Source: an uncultured Prevotellaceae bacterium (GTDB taxonomy: Bacteria; Bacteroidota; Bacteroidia; Bacteroidales; Bacteroidaceae). From it: DNA of 31,449 nucleotides. The stretch is from positions 1 through 31,449 of the forward strand of contig CALDLA010000118.1 in the NCBI GenBank assembly GCA_937898415.1, read 5' to 3'. The notes under the pieces were generated by a model. The model saw nothing but the letters and a program-made list of their open reading frames with translations, was not told the DNA's origin and ran no database searches. A program made the position numbers and the translations under genes. Positions 6,763 to 13,883 of this stretch are shown one piece after another (within the stretch, counting starts at the first letter, position 1; each line of letters starts with the position of its first letter).

Positions 6763-8016
6763 TCACACCACCATTAGCCACTTCCACACAGGCACCACGG
6801 GTATTCCCTCTTCCGAGCTCTCCTCATCAAACGTAATCAGCAGGCACTTCCAGTCCTTGTGCGCCTTGGCATACTTCACCAATGGCGGCACCTCCCTGTT
6901 GTATGTGGTCTCATCCTTGATGCTGTAGGATACCTGTATGGCCAGCTTCTCGTCAGGCACAATGAAGTCTATCTCCTTCTCTGCGTTCAGATAATACACA
7001 TTCTTCTTGCCATACCGCCTGCACAGTTCAACCGCCACCATGTTCTCCAATAGCGATGTCTCTGAGTTCATTAAGAACAGGTTCAGCAGTCCGTTGTCAA
7101 CGAAGTAGTATTTCTTCTGTGTCTCTTTCTCCGTCAGCTTCCCCACCTCGTTCTCTATGGGCAGTATCAGCCAACTGTCAGAGGCGTATTCCGCATAGTC
7201 TATCGTAGTAGGCACACTGATAGACGACCTTGTTGCCACTATCACGTTCTTCAGCCTGTTATAGGACAACGGTTGCTTTACGCTCTCCGCCATTTTCTTG
7301 ATCAGGATGTTCAACACCCTGTCGTTCTTAATGTTGTTTCGGGCGCAGATGTCGCCCAGATAAATCTTCTGATACAGGCTCGACAGCATAGCCCGCTTGT
7401 TCTTAAACGACAGGATCTCTGGCAGACCGCCATAATAGAAGTACTCATTCAGATGTCGTTTCACCTCGCTTCTCTGGATGGTGTCATACTCCCAATGTTC
7501 TTTCAGTTCCACCTGTTGCGCTGCGAGATATTCCTTAAATGAATATGGGTATGCATCATAAATGAAGAAGCGTCCACCCAGTGTCGTTGCCACCTCCTTG
7601 CTCAGCATCTTCGCATTGCTGCCAGTCACATATACCCTGTATTTAGCATCAGTCAGTCTCCGCACAAACTTGTCCCAGTGCGGAATGTTCTGCACCTCGT
7701 CCAGAAACACCACCGGCTTCTTACCATACAGTTCCAGATGGGCCTCCAGCAGACTGTTGAAGTCTTCCGTCTGGAATTCCGCCAGACGCTCATCCTCAAA
7801 GTCCACAAACAGAATCTCGTCCCATCCTTTTCCTGCAGCCTGTAGTTGTCGCACACGTTGATACAGCAGATACGACTTACCCGCATGTCTCACGCCAACT
7901 ATCACATAGTTGCCGTTCTCTTCAAAGTCTATGGGACGATTCACAATCACCGCCTCATCCACTTCGCGCTGTTTACTAATCAGGCACTGTTTGATGACAT
8001 CTTTACTGATACTCAT
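6763..8016 (-). CDS. AAA_14/DUF4143-type ATPase
   Basis: The 417-residue protein has a Walker A at G41-VRHAGKS48, a Walker B (VVFLDEVQNIPHWDKF, Asp near 105), a sensor-like VYVTGSNAKML, and a C-terminal DUF4143-like domain. That domain contains a degenerate PD-(D/E)XK core (EKEIDFIV followed by LAIQVSY). These ATPases are very common in Bacteroidota, often in accessory regions, and their role is unsettled. It has its own promoter near 8070 and reads in the same direction as the Kiwa/Septu row, separated from it by the 8-bp repeat array. It lies within the direct-repeat-flanked block and may be an unrelated passenger or a regulator. Confidence 0.8.
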   Translation of the reverse strand: MSISKDVIKQCLISKQREVDEAVIVNRPIDFEENGNYVIVGVRHAGKSYLLYQRVRQLQAAGKGWDEILFVDFEDERLAEFQTEDFNSLLEAHLELYGKKPVVFLDEVQNIPHWDKFVRRLTDAKYRVYVTGSNAKMLSKEVATTLGGRFFIYDAYPYSFKEYLAAQQVELKEHWEYDTIQRSEVKRHLNEYFYYGGLPEILSFKNKRAMLSSLYQKIYLGDICARNNIKNDRVLNILIKKMAESVKQPLSYNRLKNVIVATRSSISVPTTIDYAEYASDSWLILPIENEVGKLTEKETQKKYYFVDNGLLNLFLMNSETSLLENMVAVELCRRYGKKNVYYLNAEKEIDFIVPDEKLAIQVSYSIKDETTYNREVPPLVKYAKAHKDWKCLLITFDEESSEEGIPVVPVWKWLMVV

Positions 8017-8064
8017 ATAAATTATATTTTATAAGAATCGTGCAATTCTATTAAGTTTAGTTTG

Positions 8065-8091
8065 CAAATTTAGGCATTTTCTATAAAACAA
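8065..8091 (-). promoter_or_regulatory. Candidate promoter of the AAA_14 ATPase gene
   Basis: On the minus strand TAAATTTG (8072 to 8065) matches the Bacteroidota -7 element TAnnTTTG, with a TTG at 8091-8089 about 16 bases further upstream as a weak -33 element. It lies about 50 bases before the ATG at 8016. It could also drive the downstream Kiwa/Septu row if transcription reads through. Confidence 0.55.
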
Positions 8092-8350
8092 GATTAATAA
8101 ACTCCAAGTTTTTGCAATATATTCACAATTTTTATCACAAACCATTATTTTTACCCCAAAATGAAATCTCTCCAGATTATTCTTGTTAAAACATTGACCT
8201 GCATCTTTTTCTATTTTTAGAATCTAAAATTTCCTTGCAAAACCATCTTATTTCATAATAGATATTATTCAACGCACTTATGCGATACATTATAAAAAAT
8301 TAAATATGTTAAATCTTCATCTTTTTCTCTATCCATAGGATTTTTTCATT

Positions 8351-8401
8351 CACTTTTCTACCGTTTTAATCTAAAATCGCTGACACACAACAAGTTGGAA
8401 A
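8351..8401 (+). repeat. Right imperfect direct repeat flanking the first defence island
   Basis: This is the partner of 2795-2839, in the same orientation. It starts CACTTTTCT and ends TGACACACAACAAGTTG plus GAAA. It begins nine bases after the stop of the HTH gene at 8410-8715 when read on the minus strand, so the defence block seems attached to the 3' side of that gene. Confidence 0.6.
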
Positions 8402-8409
8402 TATTGTGG

Positions 8410-8715
8410 TTATATTTCCTTATGCTCATGGGTCTTGAGTACTTTTTCAATATCTGATTCCTTATATAGAATATTTCCCTTCATGCGAATATAGGGAAGA
8501 ATCCCATCATTTCTATAGTCACGCAATGCACGGGGACTGACACGAAGAACAGCTGCCAGTTCTCTATCCGTCATCAGCCGTTCACCATGAAGGACGGGCT
8601 TATAATCATTCATTAACCTATTTGCTTTTCGGCTTGCCTTGCGCAGTGACTCCAATGTCTCTGCTATCAAATCATCTTTGATTGTGAATATTCTTTCTTC
8701 CATTTCCCTATACAT
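8410..8715 (-). CDS. Small helix-turn-helix (excisionase/MerR-like) DNA-binding protein
   Basis: The 101-residue protein has a helix_turn_helix_17-type domain at about residues 45-95. Its core MTDRELAAVLRVSPRALRDY is followed by R-N-x-G-x-L-P-Y, a wing, and YKESDIEKVL. This is the common architecture of small regulatory or excisionase-like proteins of Bacteroides conjugative transposons. The N-terminus, about 40 residues, is helical and charged. It begins two bases after the stop of the upstream HTH gene, so the two form an operon. Met1 (8715) or Met5 (8703) could be the start. It probably controls or assists element excision, but no target can be assigned. Confidence 0.8.
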   Translation of the reverse strand: MYREMEERIFTIKDDLIAETLESLRKASRKANRLMNDYKPVLHGERLMTDRELAAVLRVSPRALRDYRNDGILPYIRMKGNILYKESDIEKVLKTHEHKEI

Positions 8716-8717
8716 TA

Positions 8718-9005
8718 TTATATATTATGATATTTGCCCGATTGACGGATAACCAACTCCACCTCTTCGGGACGGTAGTAGAACTTACGCCCTAACTGGG
8801 CATAGCATATTTTATGTTTGCTACGCAGAGTCTGCAATGACCGTTGACTGATCTTGAGGATAGCACAAACTTCCTCACCGGTTAGCCATTTCTGGAAACG
8901 CTTGTCCTGACACTTGCGGGAAAGCGATTCCACCCTTTGAGTCAGTTGGCGTGCCTCAGCCAACAATTGCTCAAACGCACTCTTTTCTAATATTACTATA
9001 TCCAT
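8718..9005 (-). CDS. Small helix-turn-helix (excisionase-like) DNA-binding protein
   Basis: With the ATG at 9005 the product is 95 residues, starting MDIVILEKSAFEQLLAEA. A short coiled helix (about 5-30) is followed by an HTH_17-type domain, LTGEEVCAILKISQRSLQTL, ending with YYRPEEVELVI. The frame is open further upstream to 9260, but that extension runs through the divergent promoter region and lacks protein-like composition, and small HTH proteins of these elements typically start with such a short helix. A TAnnTTTG promoter lies 31 bases upstream of the chosen start. It forms an operon with the following HTH gene and is divergent from the xis-like pair. Confidence 0.8.
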   Translation of the reverse strand: MDIVILEKSAFEQLLAEARQLTQRVESLSRKCQDKRFQKWLTGEEVCAILKISQRSLQTLRSKHKICYAQLGRKFYYRPEEVELVIRQSGKYHNI

Positions 9006-9035
9006 GTTCTTATATCGGTTTGGTTCAAACAGCTG

Positions 9036-9043
9036 CAAAGGTA
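9036..9043 (-). promoter_or_regulatory. Candidate -7 element for the minus-strand HTH operon
   Basis: On the minus strand TACCTTTG matches TAnnTTTG and lies 31 bases before the ATG at 9005. A TTTG twelve bases upstream is closer than the usual -33 spacing, so only the -7 element is convincing. Confidence 0.5.
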
Positions 9044-9094
9044 GTCGGATTGCAGCAAAACGAGCACATAGGGAGTGATGAAGTCCCAGAAAGT

Positions 9095-9118
9095 CTCTAA
9101 TAATCGGGGACATTAGAG
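9095..9118. promoter_or_regulatory. Candidate operator: 7-bp inverted repeat between divergent HTH operons
   Basis: CTCTAAT (9095-9101) and ATTAGAG (9112-9118) are perfect inverted arms with a 10-base spacer, roughly two helical turns between arm centres allowing for arm length. The site lies about 65 bases upstream of the -7 element that serves the xis-like genes. In CTnDOT, RteC binds an inverted repeat upstream of the xis2c promoter, so this is a plausible activator or repressor site; the binding protein is not known from sequence. Confidence 0.4.
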
Positions 9119-9182
9119 CCATTTCAAAAATATTATCTTCCAAGGTGTTAAAACGGTGGGAAACATTGTTTCTGGCTTGCTG

Positions 9183-9190
9183 TAATTTTG
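9183..9190 (+). promoter_or_regulatory. Candidate -7 element of the excision operon
   Basis: TAATTTTG is an exact TAnnTTTG match, 31 bases before the ATG at 9222. The -33 region is poor (only a TTG at 9166-9168, too close), which is compatible with an activator-dependent promoter as known for the CTnDOT excision operon. Confidence 0.55.
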
Positions 9191-9221
9191 CTGCCGAAAT
9201 CAAACAAGAAAAGAAATAAGA

Positions 9222-9578
9222 ATGGAAGTCATCACCATTGAAAGCGGTCTCTGGCAGCAATTGCTAAACCGCATAGAGAGAATAGAAACGTATGTAAAGG
9301 AGGCTACGGCTCCTGTCAACATCAGCGACGAGGACATCATCCTGAACAATGATCAGGCTTGCCGATTGCTCTGTGTGGAGAAGCGGACAATGCAATATTA
9401 CCGATCAGAAGGAAAGATTGCCTACCACCGCTATGCGAAACAACTACGCTACCGTCTGTCTGACATTGAGGAGTTCGCACATGTAACCATGCGTCCGTTG
9501 AGCAAGAAACTACTTGCATCCATACGTCAGGAATGCATTGATGAGAAAAAGAGAATCCTTGAAAACATGGAGGACTGA
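9222..9578 (+). CDS. Excisionase-like HTH protein, in the position of CTnDOT xis2c
   Basis: The 118-residue protein has an N-terminal helix (ESGLWQQLLNRIERIETYV), then an HTH_17-type domain at about residues 43-90: LNNDQACRLLCVEKRTMQYY, wing, YRLSDIEEF. It is followed by a helical basic tail. It starts a plus-strand operon whose gene order (two small HTH proteins, DUF3945 protein, topoisomerase III) matches the CTnDOT excision operon xis2c-xis2d-orf3-exc. There the small proteins bend attachment-site DNA and direct IntDOT towards excision. Role and symbol are by position, not alignment. Confidence 0.78.
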   Translation: MEVITIESGLWQQLLNRIERIETYVKEATAPVNISDEDIILNNDQACRLLCVEKRTMQYYRSEGKIAYHRYAKQLRYRLSDIEEFAHVTMRPLSKKLLASIRQECIDEKKRILENMED

Positions 9579-9580
9579 CT

Positions 9581-10000
9581 ATGAACGGAACAGACATAAC
9601 GGAAGAGAAGCAGCAGAGTGAAGTATTGGATAAGGATTTCTTCCTTGAGTGTATGCGTAGCGTAGTTAGAAGAATGCAGAAACAGGAACAGATGATACAG
9701 GTATTGGTGGATGATCTGAGGATGCGTAACCACGAAGGTGTACTTTACCTAAGAGGCGAGAGAATGTATTGCACACAAGAACTGGTAAACAGTCTGCGAG
9801 TCAGCAGAAAGACGCTCATGCGATACCGAAATGCAGGGAATCTGCCTTATATCATCCTGCGTAACAGTGCCTACTATAAGGAGTCTGATGTAGAGAAACT
9901 AATTACCCGATACGGAAGCAGACTCGACAAGAAAGCAGTTGCTGAATTCCTTGCCAATATGAACAAAAACAAGAACGGCGATATTCTCGCCAACAGATAA
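9581..10000 (+). CDS. Excisionase-like HTH protein, in the position of CTnDOT xis2d
   Basis: The 139-residue protein has a helical N-terminus and an HTH_17-type domain at about residues 60-110. Its motif TQELVNSLRVSRKTLMRY is followed by NAGNLPYIILRNSAYYKESD, then a short Lys/Asn-rich tail. It begins two bases after the previous gene, so the two are translated from one message. By position it corresponds to xis2d, which with Xis2c forms the nucleoprotein complex for excision and also activates transfer genes in CTnDOT. Confidence 0.78.
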   Translation: MNGTDITEEKQQSEVLDKDFFLECMRSVVRRMQKQEQMIQVLVDDLRMRNHEGVLYLRGERMYCTQELVNSLRVSRKTLMRYRNAGNLPYIILRNSAYYKESDVEKLITRYGSRLDKKAVAEFLANMNKNKNGDILANR

Positions 10001-10033
10001 CATTATTCATTAACAATTAAACAATTTAGATTT

Positions 10034-11122
10034 ATGGCACAAAACCAAAATCAGGGCTATCAGCCCATCGACGAGTCCAAGGTTAACTGGGACCAGATTG
10101 AAGAGAAGTTCGGCATCTCGAAAGAGGTGCTGGAGCGAACAGGAGCAAAGGACAACATGCTGAACTTTGGCAAGTCCGGGCTGCTCGATGTGACGATGCT
10201 AATTTACGACCAGAAGGTGAAGGCCGCTGCACGTCTTCAACTGACGCGACTGCCGGACGGCACCTACAGCGTACTGCCTCACTTCGTGCGCAAGGAGCAG
10301 AAGCTGGAGAATGCGGAGTACATGGGCTACACCTTCACCAAGGAGGATGCCAAGGCGCTGAAAGAGACTGGCAACCTCGGTAAGGTTGTTCCGCTGTTCA
10401 ACGTGAAGGACAACACCATGCAGAATTGCTTCGTGTCTTACGACAAGCAGACAAACGAGCTGGTACACTATCCCGTGAACAAGCTGCACCTCCGTGAGAG
10501 TGTGGGTAACGTGAAGTTCACGCCTGAAGAGATGGAACTTCTCAAGCAGGGTGGCATCGTGAAGGACAAGCTGTTTGAGGGCGAGAACGGACAGAAGTTC
10601 ACCGTGGACTTTCAAGTGAATGCCGACCGCAAGAACGTTTCGTTTGTCCCAGGCAGTAGCCGCAAGGAGGAAGAGGTGCAGGAACAGAACCAGAAAACCA
10701 AGATGAACTGGACGAACGAGGACGGCAGCATCAAGAACCTGACCAAGTGGAAGGGCATTCCGCTGACCGAAGAGCAGCAGAAGGACTATCGTGAAGGCAA
10801 GTCGGTGAAACTCGATAACTATCCGCTGAAGGACGGCACGACTGCCACAATGTACCTGATGTTCTATCCAGACAAGGGCCAGCCGTTCACCTCGAAGAAC
10901 GACCCGATGCAGGGCAAGGTCGTTGCCCCAGCCAATGAGAGCGAGACACAAGTAGCCGTGAACCATCAGGGCAAGACCAACGAGGCCACCAAGAAGGTGG
11001 ACGAGCCACTGCAGAAGGGACAGGTCGCACCCAAGAACGAACACCAGAAAAATGAACAGAAGCCCGAGGGTGAGAAGCAGGAGCAGAAGGAAGAAAAGAA
11101 GAAGCGAGGCCCGAAACTCTGA
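10034..11122 (+). CDS. DUF4099/DUF3945 domain protein, in the position of CTnDOT orf3
   Basis: The 362-residue protein starts with a DUF4099-like region (residues about 10-95, NWDQIEEKFGISKEVLERTG onwards). It continues with repeats typical of DUF3945, for example MGYTFTKEDAKALKETGNLG and a related WKGIPLTEEQQKDYREGKSV block near residue 240. The C-terminus (about 300-362) is a low-complexity Lys/Glu/Gln tail ending RGPKL, probably disordered. Proteins of this type are encoded next to topoisomerase III in Bacteroides conjugative elements; their biochemical role is unknown. It is the third gene of the excision operon, 33 bases after the second HTH gene. Confidence 0.8.
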   Translation: MAQNQNQGYQPIDESKVNWDQIEEKFGISKEVLERTGAKDNMLNFGKSGLLDVTMLIYDQKVKAAARLQLTRLPDGTYSVLPHFVRKEQKLENAEYMGYTFTKEDAKALKETGNLGKVVPLFNVKDNTMQNCFVSYDKQTNELVHYPVNKLHLRESVGNVKFTPEEMELLKQGGIVKDKLFEGENGQKFTVDFQVNADRKNVSFVPGSSRKEEEVQEQNQKTKMNWTNEDGSIKNLTKWKGIPLTEEQQKDYREGKSVKLDNYPLKDGTTATMYLMFYPDKGQPFTSKNDPMQGKVVAPANESETQVAVNHQGKTNEATKKVDEPLQKGQVAPKNEHQKNEQKPEGEKQEQKEEKKKRGPKL

Positions 11123-11139
11123 TTAGAGAAGCGCAATGT

Positions 11140-11172
11140 GTGGACAGCCGCAGATGGCTGTCGGCTGTCCAC
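11140..11172 (+). other. Strong hairpin before the topoisomerase gene
   Basis: GTGGACAGCCG (11140-11150) and CGGCTGTCCAC (11162-11172) are perfect 11-bp arms with an 11-base loop. No U-run follows, so it is not a standard intrinsic terminator. It could be a processing site, a pause or a protein-binding site. It lies 49 bases before the topB start, just outside the left arm of the long inverted repeat around that gene. Confidence 0.7.
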
Positions 11173-11196
11173 CTCTCACGCGCGTAATAAATATAA

Positions 11197-11213
11197 AACC
11201 ACTGAATCCATTT
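11197..11213 (+). repeat. Left arm of a 17-bp inverted repeat bracketing topB
   Basis: AACCACTGAATCCATTT is the exact reverse complement of 13352-13368. It ends 8 bases before the topB ATG. Flanking bases do not match, so the repeat is exactly 17 bp. Confidence 0.85.
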
Positions 11214-11220
11214 TTACAAT

Positions 11221-13299
11221 ATGATTACCATTATCGCAGAGAAACCGAGCGTCGCACGACAAATATCCCGTGTCGTGGGCGCCATGGAAAGGAAAGTCGG
11301 CTACTACGGAGGCAACAACTACTGCGTCACCTGGGCCTTCGGTCACCTGATACAACTGGCCATGCCCGAAGCCTATGGTGTGACAGGATTCCGTCGCGAG
11401 TCCCTGCCAATCATCCCCGATGTGTTCCAACTTATCAGCCGTAAGGATGCCAAGGGTAAAGAAGATGACAGGGTGAAGGAGCAGCTTCGCGTCATCAAGA
11501 ACCTCTTCGAGCATACAGAAAAGATCATCGTTGCCACAGATGCCGGACGCGAGGGCGAACTGATTTTCCGCAATCTCTACCAGTACCTCGGCTGTCACGT
11601 CCCGTTTCAGCGTCTCTGGATCAGTTCACTGACCGACAAGGCCATCAAGGAAGGGCTGAAGAACCTCAAGGACGGTCACGACTATGACAACCTTTTTCTG
11701 TCTGCCAAGGCACGAAGCGAGGCCGACTGGCTTGTGGGCATCAACGCCACCCAAGCACTGACCATCGCAGCAGGAAAAGGAACATACAGCCTCGGACGTG
11801 TGCAGACGCCTACACTGGCAATGGTCTGCCGCCGTTTTCTGGAGAACAAGAACTTTGTGCCGACTCCGTTCTGGCAGATGCACTTCACTACCGAAGGTGA
11901 CGGCGAGGCCGTCAAGTTTCTGACCGCAGACCGATGGAAAGACAAGGCTGATGCCGAAGCCGTCTATCAGAAGTTGAAGTCTGCCAACAGCGTAGCCATC
12001 TCCAAGGTGGAGTGCAAGGAAAAGACTGAGGAACCTCCCTTGCTCTATGACCTCACCACGCTCCAGAAGGATGCCAACATCAGATATGGCTTCACCGCCG
12101 AGCAGACACTGACCATCGCGCAGAAACTTTACGAGGCCAAGGCCATCACTTATCCGAGAACATCCAGCCGCTACATTCCCGATGACGTGTACGACGAGAT
12201 TCCCAAGCTACTCCGCACATTGGCCGACAGCGAACAGTGGGGCGCACTCTCCATGACCATCCGCAAGCCCAACCGCCACAGCGTCGATGCCTCGAAGGTC
12301 ACTGACCACCACGCCCTGTTGATTACAGGCGAAAAGCCGCAGTACCCGTCCAACGACGACAAGAAAATCTATAACCTCATCGTCACCCGTATGCTCGAAG
12401 CCTTCTCTGACAAGTGCGTCAAGGAACTGACCACCGTCACCGTTGATGTGGACGGAATACCGTTTGTCGCCAAGGGCACTGTCATCCGTCAGCAAGGTTG
12501 GCGGTTCATTATGAACGAGGACACAGATGCAGACCGCTTGCTCAACTGGAAGGAAGGTCAGGAACTGCACGTCACGGGATGGGGACTGGCCGAGGGCAAG
12601 ACCAAACCCGCTGCAATCCACACCGAGGCTACGCTGTTGTCCGAGATGGAACACTGCGACAAGAACATCGACGACGAGGAACTGGCACAGGCCGTCAAGG
12701 ACTGTGGAATAGGGACCCCGGCCACCCGTGCCGCCATCATCGAAACGCTTATCAACCGTGAGTACATAATCCGCCTGAACAAACAGCTTATCCCAACCGA
12801 AAAGGGCCTGTTCATCTACGACCTGCTGAAAGACAAGCAGATTGCCGATGTTGTCATGACGGGCCAGTGGGAACAGGCGCTTGTCAGGATCGAACGGGGC
12901 GAGTACAGTGCCGAGGACTTCCGCAAGGGCATCGAGGACTATACGGGCAGGATCGTCAGTGAACTTCTCTCCTTAGAGGACAGGTTTGAGCACAACGGTA
13001 TCGGTATCCCATGCTCCAAGTGCGGGAAAGGCACGATGCAGTTCTACAAAAAGGTCGTCAAGTGCGACAATCCCGCCTGTGACTGCCATGTGTTCCGCGA
13101 GAAGGCTGGCAAGGAACTGACCAACGACCAGTTGAAGGCTCTGCTGACCGAGGGCAGGACGGGAATCATCAAAGGCTTCAAGAGCAAACAAGGCAATTCC
13201 TTCGATGCCGTTGTCACCCTCAACCGCGAGACTTTCCAGACAGAATTTTCGTTCCCAAAGCGAAAAATTCAGCCAAAGAAAGGCAAATCACGAAAATAA
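11221..13299 (+). CDS. topB: DNA topoisomerase III (type IA), in the position of CTnDOT exc
   Basis: The 692-residue protein is a complete TopB-type enzyme. The N-terminal TOPRIM domain has E7 (AEKPSVAR) and the acidic motif T-D107-AGRE-G-E. The catalytic tyrosine is Y311 in ITYPRTSSRYI, and HHALL with later GIGTPATRAAIIETL complete the type IA core. A single C-terminal zinc ribbon (C598-x2-C601, C615 and C620/C622) and a topoisomerase C-terminal repeat end the protein. It relaxes or decatenates DNA through single-strand passage. In CTnDOT the homologous Exc has topoisomerase activity and is needed for excision in vivo. It begins 98 bases after the DUF3945 gene and is bracketed by perfect inverted repeats. 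Confidence 0.92.
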   Translation: MITIIAEKPSVARQISRVVGAMERKVGYYGGNNYCVTWAFGHLIQLAMPEAYGVTGFRRESLPIIPDVFQLISRKDAKGKEDDRVKEQLRVIKNLFEHTEKIIVATDAGREGELIFRNLYQYLGCHVPFQRLWISSLTDKAIKEGLKNLKDGHDYDNLFLSAKARSEADWLVGINATQALTIAAGKGTYSLGRVQTPTLAMVCRRFLENKNFVPTPFWQMHFTTEGDGEAVKFLTADRWKDKADAEAVYQKLKSANSVAISKVECKEKTEEPPLLYDLTTLQKDANIRYGFTAEQTLTIAQKLYEAKAITYPRTSSRYIPDDVYDEIPKLLRTLADSEQWGALSMTIRKPNRHSVDASKVTDHHALLITGEKPQYPSNDDKKIYNLIVTRMLEAFSDKCVKELTTVTVDVDGIPFVAKGTVIRQQGWRFIMNEDTDADRLLNWKEGQELHVTGWGLAEGKTKPAAIHTEATLLSEMEHCDKNIDDEELAQAVKDCGIGTPATRAAIIETLINREYIIRLNKQLIPTEKGLFIYDLLKDKQIADVVMTGQWEQALVRIERGEYSAEDFRKGIEDYTGRIVSELLSLEDRFEHNGIGIPCSKCGKGTMQFYKKVVKCDNPACDCHVFREKAGKELTNDQLKALLTEGRTGIIKGFKSKQGNSFDAVVTLNRETFQTEFSFPKRKIQPKKGKSRK

Positions 13300-13351
13300 T
13301 GCGTAACTTCGCCACCGATTTCATTTTCATACATCGTTTACACGATTTTTG

Positions 13352-13368
13352 AAATGGATTCAGTGGTT
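13352..13368 (-). repeat. Right arm of the 17-bp inverted repeat bracketing topB
   Basis: AAATGGATTCAGTGGTT is the perfect reverse complement of 11197-13 (left arm 11197-11213). It lies 53 bases after the topB stop and directly abuts the hairpin at 13369-13395. Confidence 0.85.
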
Positions 13369-13395
13369 GCACCTCGGGAGGGATACCCGGGGTGC
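13369..13395 (+). terminator. Hairpin, possible weak terminator after topB
   Basis: GCACCTCGGG (13369-13378) pairs with CCCGGGGTGC (13386-13395) over ten pairs including one G-U, with a seven-base loop. Only TTTAC follows, so termination would be weak; it may instead attenuate expression of the downstream DUF1896 and methylase-helicase genes. Confidence 0.5.
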
Positions 13396-13439
13396 TTTAC
13401 TTGTACGCTGATTCTATAACCACTTAAACGTATTTGAAA

Positions 13440-13883
13440 ATGAAGAAGAAAGAACAACCAGAGTTGTCCTACTATGGACTGTATCTGCTTCGCTACCTGC
13501 TGGAGCAGCATTCACGCAAGGCCAAAGACCTGAGTTTCATCTATAGCCGTGAGCAGTTGGCAGCAGAGACCTTTGAACAGGCCCGGCTCGACGGCTATCC
13601 CGTGGAGGGAGCACATGAACTGGCGATGTCCGTACTGACGAAAGACTTGGGCCTCTCGCAGTGGAGCATTCTCGTTGAGGTGCTGGAGAAAGAGTTTGCC
13701 CGTGAACTGAACGATGGGCAGCGCCTGACATTTGCCGAGAAACTGCTTCCTTTACTGGCACCAGTCTTCGAGCCTTACGACCTGACGCAGCCTGAGTTTG
13801 AACTGACGCCTGACTACATGCGGCTCTATACCGAGTTGACTGGTGCCGTGGTACTTTACATCGAGCAGTATGGCGTTCAATAG
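13440..13883 (+). CDS. DUF1896 family protein
   Basis: The 147-residue protein begins MKKKEQPELSYYGLYLLRYL and continues with the helical pattern of DUF1896: a YSREQLAAETFEQARLDGYP helix, a GAHELAMSVL segment and a DGQRLTFAEKLLPLL segment. This family occurs almost only beside the giant methylase-helicase of Bacteroides conjugative transposons. A TTG two codons earlier is possible, but the ATG at 13440 is the natural start. Its end overlaps the start of the next gene by 14 bases, so the two are coupled and probably act together. The molecular function is unknown. Confidence 0.82.
   Translation: MKKKEQPELSYYGLYLLRYLLEQHSRKAKDLSFIYSREQLAAETFEQARLDGYPVEGAHELAMSVLTKDLGLSQWSILVEVLEKEFARELNDGQRLTFAEKLLPLLAPVFEPYDLTQPEFELTPDYMRLYTELTGAVVLYIEQYGVQ

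Larger units (their letters stand above)
8017..8409. other. AT-rich intergenic stretch of 393 bases
   Basis: No credible gene is seen. The stretch contains the promoter at 8065-8091 and the right direct repeat at 8351-8401. Everything between about 8100 and 8350 is AT-rich with no open frame, RNA fold or repeat that I can support. Confidence 0.6.

Noticed and set aside
9006..9260. Upstream extension of the HTH gene at 8718-9005
   Set aside because: It would cover the divergent promoters and the inverted repeat; the 9005 ATG gives a normal small HTH protein.
10199..11044. Long minus-strand frame opposite the DUF3945 gene
   Set aside because: Leu/Val/His-rich shadow of a GC-rich, codon-biased plus-strand gene; no start context or family features.
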